Source: Deinococcus alpinitundrae
GTDB lineage: Bacteria > Deinococcota > Deinococci > Deinococcales > Deinococcaceae
NCBI RefSeq assembly: GCF_009982895.1
Contig: NZ_WXZL01000034.1
Location: forward strand, 1 to 30,241
Direction: 5' to 3'
DNA length: 30,241 nucleotides
Part shown: positions 22,776-29,898 of the stretch, piece after piece
Layout of the letters: the number at the start of each line of letters is the position of its first letter
Position numbering within the stretch: position 1 is the first letter of the stretch
Notes under the pieces: model-generated
What the model was told of the DNA's origin: nothing
The model's database searches: none
The model's input: the letters and a program-made list of their open reading frames with translations, nothing else
Translations under genes and position numbers: made by a program

Positions 22776-23212
22776 TTCGCCGCCTTCAAGGCTTGCGCCA
22801 GGTACTGCGGAAATACCTTGCGGGTGGCGTCCAAGGCGTCACGGGCAAAGCGGCGCTCGGGTAGAACCACGCGCATGACTCGCACCCAGCCCCGCGCCGT
22901 TCGGAAGCGCAGGCCCATCGGCGTTTTGGCTTCGATCACGGCCCCCCGGTCATGCACCCAGCCATAAAAGGCCATGCCGAGGCTCAGATCGCCCCCGGTT
23001 GGTGTCTTCTTAAGGTAGGTGCGAACCGAGCGGATCAAGCGCCCACTGCGGACGCGCAGACCGCTCGGGCCGCCTTTGGTGAGGTTCTTTTTCATCTCGG
23101 CTTGCAGGAACTTGCGGGCCTCGCCGAGTGCGTCCTGAGCTGCCTGGGTGGGGATGGCGTCCAGCTTGCGAACCCAGGCGGGAATACGGATCGAGGCGCT
23201 TGAACGGGTCAC
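22772..23212 (-). CDS. Tail completion protein, HK97 gp10-like
   Basis: This 146-residue protein starts at GTG 23212-23210, overlapping the preceding stop as GTGA; the longer frame upstream lies inside the previous gene. It has an N-terminal helix (AQDALGEARKFLQAEMKKNL), the phrase SGRLIRSVRTYLKKTPTGGD that is characteristic of HK97 gp10-like proteins (S/TG-L-R/K-S), and GMAFYGWVHDRG before a C-terminal helix. These proteins connect the head-closure complex to the tail. The neighbours on both sides support the role. Confidence 0.7.
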   Translation of the reverse strand: MTRSSASIRIPAWVRKLDAIPTQAAQDALGEARKFLQAEMKKNLTKGGPSGLRVRSGRLIRSVRTYLKKTPTGGDLSLGMAFYGWVHDRGAVIEAKTPMGLRFRTARGWVRVMRVVLPERRFARDALDATRKVFPQYLAQALKAAK

Positions 23213-23532
23213 GCCAGCACCTCGTCTTCTTCCGTGCGGACGTACAGCTTCCACGTCCCGGCCTTCTTGCCGATGCCGTTGCGCAGAATCCTGAAGCTCT
23301 GGAGTTTGCCGGGCTCCACATCCACCGTCACCAGGGCGTTGTCCTCCAAGCCAGCGGGCGGCGTGCCGAGTGCCACGTACACGTCAACTGTGTGCGTAGG
23401 GGTATCGGCAGTCACGCCACCGCGCCCGGCGCCGACGCCCAGGGTGAGGGGAATCAGCTTGGGCCGTCCGCACTTGATGGTGCCGCCGTTTGCGTCGGTC
23501 AGGGTCAGGAAAGGCCGGGCGTCGATCGCCAT
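23209..23532 (-). CDS. Head closure (stopper)-like protein
   Basis: The 107-residue protein is mostly beta (RPFLTLTDANGGTIKCGRPK, then HTVDVYVALGTPPAGLEDNA and GTWKLYVRTEEDE), which fits the small beta-barrel head-closure proteins that lie between the connector and the tail completion gene in siphophages. It begins at ATG 23532 with a one-base overlap (TAATG). No diagnostic motif is visible, so the function is from position. Confidence 0.5.
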   Translation of the reverse strand: MAIDARPFLTLTDANGGTIKCGRPKLIPLTLGVGAGRGGVTADTPTHTVDVYVALGTPPAGLEDNALVTVDVEPGKLQSFRILRNGIGKKAGTWKLYVRTEEDEVLA

Positions 23533-23888
23533 TACCAGACGCCTTCGTTATTCACCGGGCCGCCTGCTGGAGGCCAGGCCTGCACCTGAGACGGCACGTA
23601 GGCCGTGATGCCCTGCGCCGCATCCATGCTCAGTTGTGTGCGGGCCAGGACCGCCAGCTTCCGGTCAATCCGGGCCGCCAGCTCGCCGCCGACTTCGTAC
23701 TCGGTGTTGTCTGCAATCAGGCGGGCCGCCGTCGCCCAGGGCCGGGGGTAAGCCACGCCCTCCACCGTCACACCATCCACCTTCAACGCACGGGTGAGCG
23801 TGGCCTCGTCGGTAGGTGCGCCGTAATTGACGCCCAGCGCATCGGTGAGGTGCGTCAGGGCTTCGTCGGTGGACAAGGGCGGGTTCAC
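23532..23888 (-). CDS. Head-tail connector (adaptor)-like protein
   Basis: This 118-residue protein is helical (STDEALTHLTDALGVNYGAP, WATAARLIADNTEYEVGGEL, AARIDRKLAVLARTQLSMDA) and ends in a flexible tail. Its length, helix content and position directly after the head genes fit the gp6/gp15-like adaptors that sit under the portal ring. It begins 4 nt inside the previous gene. The call is by position. Confidence 0.55.
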   Translation of the reverse strand: MNPPLSTDEALTHLTDALGVNYGAPTDEATLTRALKVDGVTVEGVAYPRPWATAARLIADNTEYEVGGELAARIDRKLAVLARTQLSMDAAQGITAYVPSQVQAWPPAGGPVNNEGVW

Positions 23889-24391
23889 GGCTTGCTGGCC
23901 TTCTTGGGAGCAGCAGCGGGCTTGCTGGCCGGGTCAGACTCGGCGGAGGCGGACGTGGCCGGTGAAATGGCCACCGAGGTGTCGAAGGTCTTTTCCTTGA
24001 TGGCCTGGCTGTTTGTTTGGAGAGCACCGGTCAGGTCAGCAGCAGCCCCGCCCGCTTCCAGTTCAGTCACGCGCGCTTTCAGGCCGTCCAGATCATTCTG
24101 GCACTTGATGAAATCCGAGCGGGTCAGTTCCAACTCGGTATTCGCCTCATCCAGAGCGGTCTTCAAGCTCTCGTTCGCGGCCAGCAGCTCCTGAATGTCC
24201 GCACCCTCCGGCTGAATCTCATCCTGCGCCTGGGCCAGCTCCGGATCGTAGAGTGACGCGCCCACCGCCAGGGCCAACCCTTCCGGCACTTCAAGGAAGG
24301 GCGTCTCGGGGCTGGCTGTGAACGGCCCGTAGGCCATGCCCTGATACCGGTACGTCTGGCCTAGCGCGGTGACTTTCACCTTGCCGCTCAC
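23885..24391 (-). CDS. Phage structural protein with coiled coil
   Basis: Residues 1-50 form a beta-type domain (KVKVTALGQTYRYQGMAYGP, then FLEVPEGLALAVGASLYD). Residues about 65-115 are a coiled coil (IQELLAANESLKTALDEANT and onward), and the C-terminal 45 residues are Ala/Ser/Lys/Pro-rich and probably disordered. It lies 2 nt after the major capsid gene. It may be a head fibre or an accessory head protein; no family is recognised. Confidence 0.6.
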   Translation of the reverse strand: MSGKVKVTALGQTYRYQGMAYGPFTASPETPFLEVPEGLALAVGASLYDPELAQAQDEIQPEGADIQELLAANESLKTALDEANTELELTRSDFIKCQNDLDGLKARVTELEAGGAAADLTGALQTNSQAIKEKTFDTSVAISPATSASAESDPASKPAAAPKKASKP

Positions 24392-24393
24392 GC

Positions 24394-25551
24394 TCAGGCC
24401 TCGCTTTCAATGATGACGAGGCGGGCTGGATTGCGGATCACGGGCAGACCATTCTCGATGCCCTCAGCTACGAGCAGGTAAGGGTTGTTCTCCGGTGTGT
24501 AAATCCGGCCCCAGCGGCCGAGGGCCTCGCCACGCCAGGTACCTTCCACTGTCGGAGCGACGTGGTAGTAGCCCAGCGCGGCCTGCGGGATCGGCGTGCC
24601 GGTCAGGCTGACCAGTTCGTTCGAGGTGTTGCGCCCGATGACAGCGATCACGTTGTCCGGCACCATCTGCACACCGATGGTCTCGCCGGGCGTGGTCGGG
24701 TCGATGATCTGCCCTTCGCGTCCGTAACCGATCAGGGTCGCGCTGGTCTGCTGATCACTGCTGGTCTCGGCGGTGTAGCCGACTCCGCCGTCACTTACAC
24801 CCACGAAGCGTGGCAGTTTGCGGATCTGCACGGTGCGGATGTTGCGCTCTGGACTGTACACATCGCTAATGATCTGGATGCGGTGGACAGGATTGTCCAG
24901 AATCACCTGCAGGGTGTCTTGGCTCATGACCACACCCACGCTGCCCTTGACGGTCTTCTCGGCCAGTGTGAGCTTGGTCCAGAACTGTGAGTCCGTGCCG
25001 CTGAACTTGGCCGTGCCGGTCAGGCTGATGCGGTTCGCGATCGGTACCTTGTAGTCGACGAGCAGCTGCCGGCCGTTGAAGGTCCAGTCGATCTTGCCGC
25101 GCGTAAGGGCCTGCATGGCGAGGTACTCAGCGGAGTCGTCGAGCGACTGAATGACGCCTTTGGTGTAGAGGTTCAGGCCCGCTTCACCCATGAAGTCCTG
25201 CACACTGCGGCCCTGCGCTTGACCAGCCTGCGCGAGCAGCAGCAGCTTCTGGAGGTTGCGGGCGGGCTGCTCACCCAGTTCGATGGCCTGAGCGAGCTTG
25301 GCGGTCTTGTGGTTGTAGTCGTTGAGCTGAATAGCGCTGCCCTGCGGGTAAGCGCTGTCCATCCCAACGTGCCCAGCCATCACCGAGCGGATTTCCATCT
25401 GCCCGCCCGCGATGTCGTAATCGGGGCGCTGAACGCGGGGCAGGTAGCGGCCAGACAGGTATTCACTGGCAGCGGGCGAAGTGTTGGCGATTTGAATCAG
25501 TGCGCGGCCAGCGGCCAGTGCGGCGATTACCGTAGCCCAGGAAAGGTTCAT
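24394..25551 (-). CDS. Major capsid protein, lambda gpE-like
   Basis: This 385-residue protein has the features of the phage major capsid protein E family: a conserved middle helix with SAEYLAMQALTRGKIDWTFN, the following VDYKVP, the W of SQFWTKLTLAEKTVKG, and VGVVMSQDTLQVILDN. The C-terminal part is beta-rich with the PDNVIAVIGR stretch typical of the family. These proteins adopt the HK97 fold and form the icosahedral shell. The neighbours (decoration protein upstream, connector genes downstream) fit. I see no N-terminal delta domain, so assembly would depend on the separate scaffold-like protein. Confidence 0.8.
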   Translation of the reverse strand: MNLSWATVIAALAAGRALIQIANTSPAASEYLSGRYLPRVQRPDYDIAGGQMEIRSVMAGHVGMDSAYPQGSAIQLNDYNHKTAKLAQAIELGEQPARNLQKLLLLAQAGQAQGRSVQDFMGEAGLNLYTKGVIQSLDDSAEYLAMQALTRGKIDWTFNGRQLLVDYKVPIANRISLTGTAKFSGTDSQFWTKLTLAEKTVKGSVGVVMSQDTLQVILDNPVHRIQIISDVYSPERNIRTVQIRKLPRFVGVSDGGVGYTAETSSDQQTSATLIGYGREGQIIDPTTPGETIGVQMVPDNVIAVIGRNTSNELVSLTGTPIPQAALGYYHVAPTVEGTWRGEALGRWGRIYTPENNPYLLVAEGIENGLPVIRNPARLVIIESEA

Positions 25552-25961
25552 CGTTTGTCCTCGTAGGCCATCAGGCGGAAGTAAGTGCCGAGCTGCGTTC
25601 TGAGAGCAGCGCTGAGCACGCGCGGGCTGCCGCTGGCGTCAGGCAGCAGGGTTTCATACACCACACCGCCGCTGTACGCGCCGTAACCGCTGTACGCGTC
25701 TGCGCGGCTGTCTTCCTCAGCACCAGTCTTGAGGATGAGCGCGAGCTTGCCAGCAGTACCGCTGGCCGGGCCGCACAGGTAAGCGGGCTTGCCCACTTCC
25801 CCGGTCGGCTCAATGATCGTTCCTGCCGGGATAACCCGCGTCCCTGCCGTGCCGTATTTGGCGTCGGTGAACTTGGTGAAGTCGATCTGGACGCCGGTAC
25901 CGAACGTCTCCATGCTGCCTCGGTCTGCCACGAAGGCAGCCAGGCCATAACCCTTTTTCAT
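25548..25961 (-). CDS. Head decoration protein
   Basis: The 137-residue protein precedes the major capsid gene, as decoration proteins (lambda gpD type) often do. It is Gly/Ala/Thr-rich with beta character: TRVIPAGTIIEPTGEVGKPA followed by GKLALILKTGAEEDSRADAYSG in short strands. The phrase VIPAGT is common in small head-stabilising proteins. It overlaps its neighbours by 4 nt on both sides, so it belongs to the same operon. Confidence 0.6.
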   Translation of the reverse strand: MKKGYGLAAFVADRGSMETFGTGVQIDFTKFTDAKYGTAGTRVIPAGTIIEPTGEVGKPAYLCGPASGTAGKLALILKTGAEEDSRADAYSGYGAYSGGVVYETLLPDASGSPRVLSAALRTQLGTYFRLMAYEDKR

Positions 25962-26773
25962 GCGGCTCCTGTTGAAGCGGTGGGATTGGCAGCGGCTTGC
26001 CGCTCGGCCAGGACTCTCTGGGCGTAGCTGCTTACACCGTCACCTGCGGGGATGTTGGCTGCGCCGCTCTGACCGTTGACGACCGTACCTTGCGCTTGGG
26101 CAGGTGGGCTGGCCGGGAAGAGCGCAGGCATGAAGGGCTGCCAGTGCTGCTGGGCATAAGTCCGCAGTTCGCCCTGGTCGGCTCCCTCGGCGTTGAGCAC
26201 ACGCACTTCCCGCCGTGCGGGGTTCGCGCCTTCTGCCGGGATCTCGCGCACTTCGGCCCGCAGGCCAGCCACGCGCAGGCGGTCAGAGAGGACGTCGGGA
26301 TTCGCGCCGGAAGCGTCGGCCAGGGTGCGGCCCGTTTCGCGCTGCACCGCCGCTGAGCCTTGCTCAAGCTGCGTGCGGAGGGCGGCGGGGTCAGCGTTAA
26401 TGGCCTGGTAGGCCGTCCACTGCTGGGCCTGCTCGGGGGTCAACACCGTTGCGCCTTGCGCGGGCAGCTGACTTTCGAGTTCGCGGATGCGGGTGCGGTA
26501 GTTCCGGTTCTCGTCAAACAGGAGCTGCGCGGCCCGATCGCTGCCGCCTTGCCGGTCGATCAGGTTTTGCAGGCTGCGGGCGATGCTGTCCCCGCTGGCC
26601 GGTGCCGGGGGCTGAGCGGCAGGCGGCGCTGGTGGGCTGGCAGGATCGGGTGGGCCGCCGCCTTCCCAGAGGGTTGGGGCAGGCCCGAAGAGACCCCAGC
26701 CGGTGCTGTAGAGCGCGGAGAGGGTGGCCCCGCCGTGCGGGTTGGTGGGGGCAGTGACAGCCGTGCTGGTCAT
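25958..26773 (-). CDS. Capsid scaffolding-like protein, first gene of the head unit
   Basis: This 271-residue protein is low in hydrophobic residues and rich in Gln, Ala, Arg and Pro. A Pro/Ala-rich linker (about 35-60) follows a short N-terminal part. Helical and coiled-coil regions come next (SIARSLQNLIDRQGGSDRAA, NRNYRTRIRELESQLPAQGA, then AEVREIPAEG), and a disordered end. That profile and its position just before the decoration and capsid genes fit a scaffold. ATG 26773 stands exactly 20 nt from GGGTGTCACG and has no ribosome site, so it may be leaderless. The usual genes before it (portal, protease, terminase) are absent here. Confidence 0.6.
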   Translation of the reverse strand: MTSTAVTAPTNPHGGATLSALYSTGWGLFGPAPTLWEGGGPPDPASPPAPPAAQPPAPASGDSIARSLQNLIDRQGGSDRAAQLLFDENRNYRTRIRELESQLPAQGATVLTPEQAQQWTAYQAINADPAALRTQLEQGSAAVQRETGRTLADASGANPDVLSDRLRVAGLRAEVREIPAEGANPARREVRVLNAEGADQGELRTYAQQHWQPFMPALFPASPPAQAQGTVVNGQSGAANIPAGDGVSSYAQRVLAERQAAANPTASTGAA

Positions 26774-26779
26774 GAAACC

Positions 26780-26803
26780 AGTCTGGAAGAGCGCGTGACA
26801 CCC
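26780..26803 (-). promoter_or_regulatory. Putative phage-type leaderless promoter of the scaffold gene
   Basis: GGGTGTCACG lies at 26803-26794 and the -10-like CAGACT at 26785-26780, 6 nt from ATG 26773. TTGCTG about 18 nt before the overlapping TAGGGT gives an alternative sigma-70 reading. Confidence 0.6.
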
Positions 26804-26849
26804 TAGCCGCGTGCCTATTGGCGCAGCAACCTGTCTAAGTTCCGACCGC

Positions 26850-26855
26850 TAGAAT
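26850..26855 (+). promoter_or_regulatory. -10 element TAGAAT of the outer-membrane-like gene
   Basis: TAGAAT ends 6 nt before GTG 26862, consistent with a leaderless mRNA starting at the GTG. Confidence 0.5.
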
Positions 26856-26861
26856 GAAACG

Positions 26862-27329
26862 GTGAGCTTATTTACAAAGATTGGGTTTCTCTCAACCCTG
26901 ACAGTATTTTCGCTGGCTGCTGCCCAGACCACGCCCATTGACCACCGCTTTGGTGTCCAGGCCGCTATCGGCCCATTCCTGTTATCAGGCGGCGGGTCCG
27001 TCGCTTTGGCTCAGTTCGGTGAAGACCGAGTAGAGCTGCAAGCTTTAGGCAATGCTTTGTTGATTCCTACACTGAGCTTAAGCAGAGGTGTGGAGGCGGA
27101 TTTGCTCTTCAGCCATCCTCTGTCAGCGCGATGGAAACTCTATGGCGGTCCGGGACTGTTTACCTCCTCCAGTGGCGGGGGTAGTTCCACCAATATCGGT
27201 ATCGGCGCATTGGTGGGTGTGAGAAGCGGTCCAGGCCTGGGTTTCTTTGCAGAAGCGGGGCCAGTGAAGTTTTTCGGTGGCTCCGGCATTGCGCCACTGG
27301 TACGGATCGGTGTGAATTACAGCTTCTGA
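26862..27329 (+). CDS. Secreted outer-membrane beta-barrel-like protein
   Basis: The 155-residue protein has a signal peptide (IGFLSTLTVFSLAAAQ, cleavage after AAA or AAAQ). The rest alternates polar and hydrophobic residues with Gly, in about eight strands (GVQAAIGPFLLSGGGSVALA, GIGALVGVRSGPGLGFFAEA), and ends in RIGVNYSF. A C-terminal aromatic residue is the signature of proteins inserted in the outer membrane by BamA, so this is probably a small barrel. It starts with GTG, 6 nt after TAGAAT. It is not a phage gene by composition. It borders the scaffold gene in a divergent arrangement. Confidence 0.65.
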   Translation: MSLFTKIGFLSTLTVFSLAAAQTTPIDHRFGVQAAIGPFLLSGGGSVALAQFGEDRVELQALGNALLIPTLSLSRGVEADLLFSHPLSARWKLYGGPGLFTSSSGGGSSTNIGIGALVGVRSGPGLGFFAEAGPVKFFGGSGIAPLVRIGVNYSF

Positions 27330-27344
27330 TGTCAGCAAAGCAAA

Positions 27345-27363
27345 ACCGCCCGGTGAGGGCGGT
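27345..27363 (-). terminator. Terminator between the barrel-like and BsuPI-like genes
   Basis: A 7-bp stem, ACCGCCC with GGGCGGT, has a 5-nt loop and is followed on the minus strand by TTTTGCTTTG. It serves the minus-strand lipoprotein gene best and may also stop the plus-strand gene that ends at 27329. Confidence 0.65.
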
Positions 27364-27417
27364 CTGATGGGTTCAGGTTTTACGCGGTCAGGTCAAAGAG
27401 CAGTGCTCTCCCCAGAA

Positions 27418-28122
27418 TCAGGGAAGTACCGTCAGCGTTTGTGGAGGTAAAGAAAAATTCAGGACTTGCCCTGTTTGATACGGCCCCTCTCCTGAAACTC
27501 CAACGCCTTGGGTGAACACCTTCAAGGTGTAGTTCCCTGGCTGCACAGGAAATTTTGGCTGAAACCGGTTCAGGCGAAACTTTAGATCCAGTGTTTTGTT
27601 ACAGGGTTGCTGCGGTGGGCAATCCGTCAGATACACAACAGCAATAACAGCTCCGACCGTCGCCCAGAAGACAGCTTTTCCATTCTGGTCTACAAGAACA
27701 GCGTTCAAAGGAACGGCGCCGTAGGACACCTTCAGTGCCTGAGTGGTGGTGTTGATCAACCTGACGCTGATCGCATAGTCCTGACCGCTTCGGCCCGTGC
27801 TGGAGGCGATCAGCTCTGCACGAAACGGACTCCCGTTAGGCAGGAGAGGCGGCGGCGTCGGCTCTCCCGTCACGTGAACGTTTTCCGGTTTGATGATGAG
27901 GCCCGCAGATTTCAGGGCGGTCACCACTTCCTGGGGTGTCACACTGCCTATTCCACTGATGTAAGTCAGCGTCCCTCCTGGCTCCTGGGTATTGCCCGAC
28001 CAATCATCGAGCTGAAACGGTAAATTTTGCATCGCCTCCACGAACGTCAACTGCTGGGCTGGGTCAGGAGTCTGATATCCACAAGCCGCCAGCAAGAAGA
28101 GAGGCAACAGGAAGCGTTTCAT
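27418..28122 (-). CDS. Lipoprotein with a BsuPI-like domain
   Basis: The 234-residue protein has a lipoprotein signal peptide (MKRFLLPLFLLAAC, lipobox LAAC). Residues about 20-95 look like a small alpha-beta domain (VTPQEVVTALKSAGLIIKPE). Residues about 120-225 resemble the BsuPI (intracellular proteinase inhibitor) beta-sandwich: YAISVRLINTTTQALKVSYG, NAVLVDQNGKAVFWATVGA, then PVQPGNYTLKVFTQG. A pair CPPQQPC may form a disulfide. It is predicted to be surface anchored; its substrate is unknown. TACCTT is 6 nt upstream of the ATG (leaderless). Confidence 0.6.
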   Translation of the reverse strand: MKRFLLPLFLLAACGYQTPDPAQQLTFVEAMQNLPFQLDDWSGNTQEPGGTLTYISGIGSVTPQEVVTALKSAGLIIKPENVHVTGEPTPPPLLPNGSPFRAELIASSTGRSGQDYAISVRLINTTTQALKVSYGAVPLNAVLVDQNGKAVFWATVGAVIAVVYLTDCPPQQPCNKTLDLKFRLNRFQPKFPVQPGNYTLKVFTQGVGVSGEGPYQTGQVLNFSLPPQTLTVLP

Positions 28123-28128
28123 AGTGGC

Positions 28129-28134
28129 AAGGTA
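28129..28134 (-). promoter_or_regulatory. -10 element TACCTT of the BsuPI-like lipoprotein gene
   Basis: TACCTT reads 28134-28129 on the minus strand, 6 nt before the ATG. Confidence 0.45.
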
Positions 28135-28259
28135 GCACTACTTTTGAGCCAGCTCACCCGAAGTTGTGTTTCAGTTGAAGACGATGGCCTTGTTCGACCA
28201 CATGGACGCCCCCGGAGGGCGGCAGCGGGGGATGTGGGGCTAGCGTTCACATACGGCGC

Positions 28260-28490
28260 TCAGGACTCACCAAGCCTGGCTTTTTTTCCTTCCAGCTGAA
28301 CAGTTGCCGGGGTGTTTGCATCAGAGATGACGGTAAAGGTTGCTTCCCCTCCCTGGTCTATCTTGAATTCACCATAGACAACCTCATTGTCGTCCAAGAG
28401 CACATAGAGGCCCATGCCATCTTGAAGCTTTGTCTCGCCAAGATAAAAGCCGTCGCCTTTTTTTGTGACGGCCTGCATATCGTCTGTCAT
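28260..28490 (-). CDS. Small hypothetical protein
   Basis: This 76-residue protein is acidic and probably all-beta (GDGFYLGETKLQDGMGLYVL, then VVYGEFKIDQGGEATFTVIS). I do not recognise the family. TAGGAT at 28501-28496 lies 5 nt before the ATG, which supports the start and a leaderless message. It stands alone between the lipoprotein gene and the nucleotidyltransferase gene, both on the same strand but with gaps of 137 and 193 bases, in which I see nothing. Confidence 0.5.
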   Translation of the reverse strand: MTDDMQAVTKKGDGFYLGETKLQDGMGLYVLLDDNEVVYGEFKIDQGGEATFTVISDANTPATVQLEGKKARLGES

Positions 28491-28683
28491 GTCTCATCCT
28501 AATGCTGTCAAACTGACGTGTTTGAGTGGACGCCACAGCTGGCTTTATCCTTTCTTACCCGACCTAGCAGGACTTTGTCAAAGGTATTTTCAAGTGGGTG
28601 CCAATGATTGTCATGGTCCGACAAGTTGCAAGAGCAGCCTGAACGCATGATTCAGCGTACGTGATTAGCGCCAGTGCGCTTCA

Positions 28684-29454
28684 TCAGGACTGATGCTGAC
28701 CATCCCTCAGAGCGGCAAGCACGGATAAACGTTCATCAAGGCCCAGAGCCGCTGCCAACTCCCGGCAGATCTCCAGCGCCAGCAATTCCACGTCCGCATG
28801 ACCCGTCTCTAAGGCGGCCACACGCTGCGCCCAGGGACCGAGATCGCGCTCGGCAAAGCGGGTTACCGCAGGAAACTGGGGCACCTGCTCGGCAAAGCGG
28901 GCCAATCTCAACAACCCGCCGCGGATCCAGGTCAGCAGTTCAGCAGCGCGGAGATACTCGCCTCTGGCCCTCACGGCCATTGTGAAGACCAGCCAGTTGA
29001 GGACGCGGTCATAGATCAGCTGCGGTTCATCAGGTTTCCAGGCCGGACCCGCAGCCCAACGCTGCAGGGTTTGGGCCAGCGTGCCGTCGTCGTCTTTAAT
29101 CAGCATGGCGGTGAGGTCAGGTCCAAAGACGGGCCACCCGAGCAGTTCCGAGAGCTGAGAAACGGGTTGCACGTGCAGTTCAATGCGGTGCAGTTCCGGC
29201 GTCACGAAATTCGGTGTGCCAAACTCGTTGACAACGCTGAGTAGCAGCGGCGTCCATGCGCCTACGAAGGTAGAAGGATCGAGCGACTGACCAGGACGCA
29301 CATAGGCATAGTAATCAAGGTCGCTGTGCTGATCGCTCACGACCTGCCCTCGGCAGCGCTGGGTGCGACTGCCGTAAGCCAGTGCGTGCGACACCCGCAC
29401 ATCAGCCTGCAAGGCTGATCGGATGTGGGCGTCGAGCTGATCCAAGGAGGGCAC
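28684..29454 (-). CDS. Nucleotidyltransferase resembling lincosamide-modifying Lnu enzymes
   Basis: This 256-residue protein starts at GTG 29454-29452, with TAAGCT 5 nt upstream. It has the nucleotidyltransferase signature YGSRTQ, then SDLDYYAYV (Gly28-Ser29, Asp45, Asp47), with HRIELHV a likely third-carboxylate strand. The C-terminal helical domain with GEYLRAAELLTWIRGGLLRLAR is the type seen in Lnu(B)/Lnu(F)-like lincosamide nucleotidyltransferases. Those use a nucleotide triphosphate to adenylate a lincosamide hydroxyl. The spacer between GS and DxD is longer than usual (15 residues), so substrate and activity could differ. The protein could also be a housekeeping or toxin-type MNT protein. 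No HEPN partner is adjacent. Confidence 0.6.
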   Translation of the reverse strand: MPSLDQLDAHIRSALQADVRVSHALAYGSRTQRCRGQVVSDQHSDLDYYAYVRPGQSLDPSTFVGAWTPLLLSVVNEFGTPNFVTPELHRIELHVQPVSQLSELLGWPVFGPDLTAMLIKDDDGTLAQTLQRWAAGPAWKPDEPQLIYDRVLNWLVFTMAVRARGEYLRAAELLTWIRGGLLRLARFAEQVPQFPAVTRFAERDLGPWAQRVAALETGHADVELLALEICRELAAALGLDERLSVLAALRDGQHQS

Positions 29455-29492
29455 AGCTGAGCTTAGCTGACCAGTTGTGGTACACAGAGATC

Positions 29493-29761
29493 ATGCCGCT
29501 TCCCGCTGGTCTTCTCCAAGAACTTGAACACGCATGCGGGGGGCGGCTCAGTTTCATCATCCGTGAAAGGGCTGGGCGTATACCGGGAAAATCGGCGCCG
29601 AGGCTGATCTGCGCACGGATGTGGGGATCTTAACGGCCCCAGACGGCCGTGAGTTCGCGCTCGCTCTGTTCTGCCATGACCTGCCCTTGACCGGACCGGA
29701 CTGGAGCATGGATCATTCAGAGACGCTCGCACTGGCCGAACTGGCTTGGCAGGCAGTGTAG
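29493..29761 (+). pseudogene. Remnant of a class A beta-lactamase-like gene
   Basis: From ATG 29493 the frame reads LLQELEHACGGRLSFIIRE, like the start of a beta-lactamase-type serine hydrolase. After about 29565 the similarity moves to another frame with GKIGAEADLRTDVGIL, then APDGREFALALFCHDLPLTG and ETLALAELAWQAV, ending at TAG 29761. That is the C-terminal part of the fold, where K[TS]G would stand as KIG. The catalytic Ser-x-x-Lys, the SDN loop and some 150 residues between are missing, and the two parts are out of frame. It is therefore an internally deleted, inactive remnant. The parent activity (beta-lactamase or a penicillin-binding-type hydrolase) is not certain. Confidence 0.5.
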
Positions 29762-29898
29762 GAAGTAACTCCACCCACGACTGTGAGCAGCCACATTCAG
29801 ATCGTCCAGGTCTCGAATGGCTGGCAGAACCCCTTGGCCAGCTACCTTAGCGCTAATCACATACGATTCAGCGAACGATTGGCATACCATCTTTGTGC

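Noticed and set aside
287..26803. CGTGACACCC copies as integrase core sites or recombination borders
   Set aside because: All copies lie at the same distance from an ATG on the same strand. Site-specific recombination sites would not need that spacing, so a promoter role is the better reading.
28465..28650. 61-codon plus-strand ORF next to the small hypothetical gene
   Set aside because: It overlaps the promoter and start of the minus-strand gene and shows no recognisable sequence.
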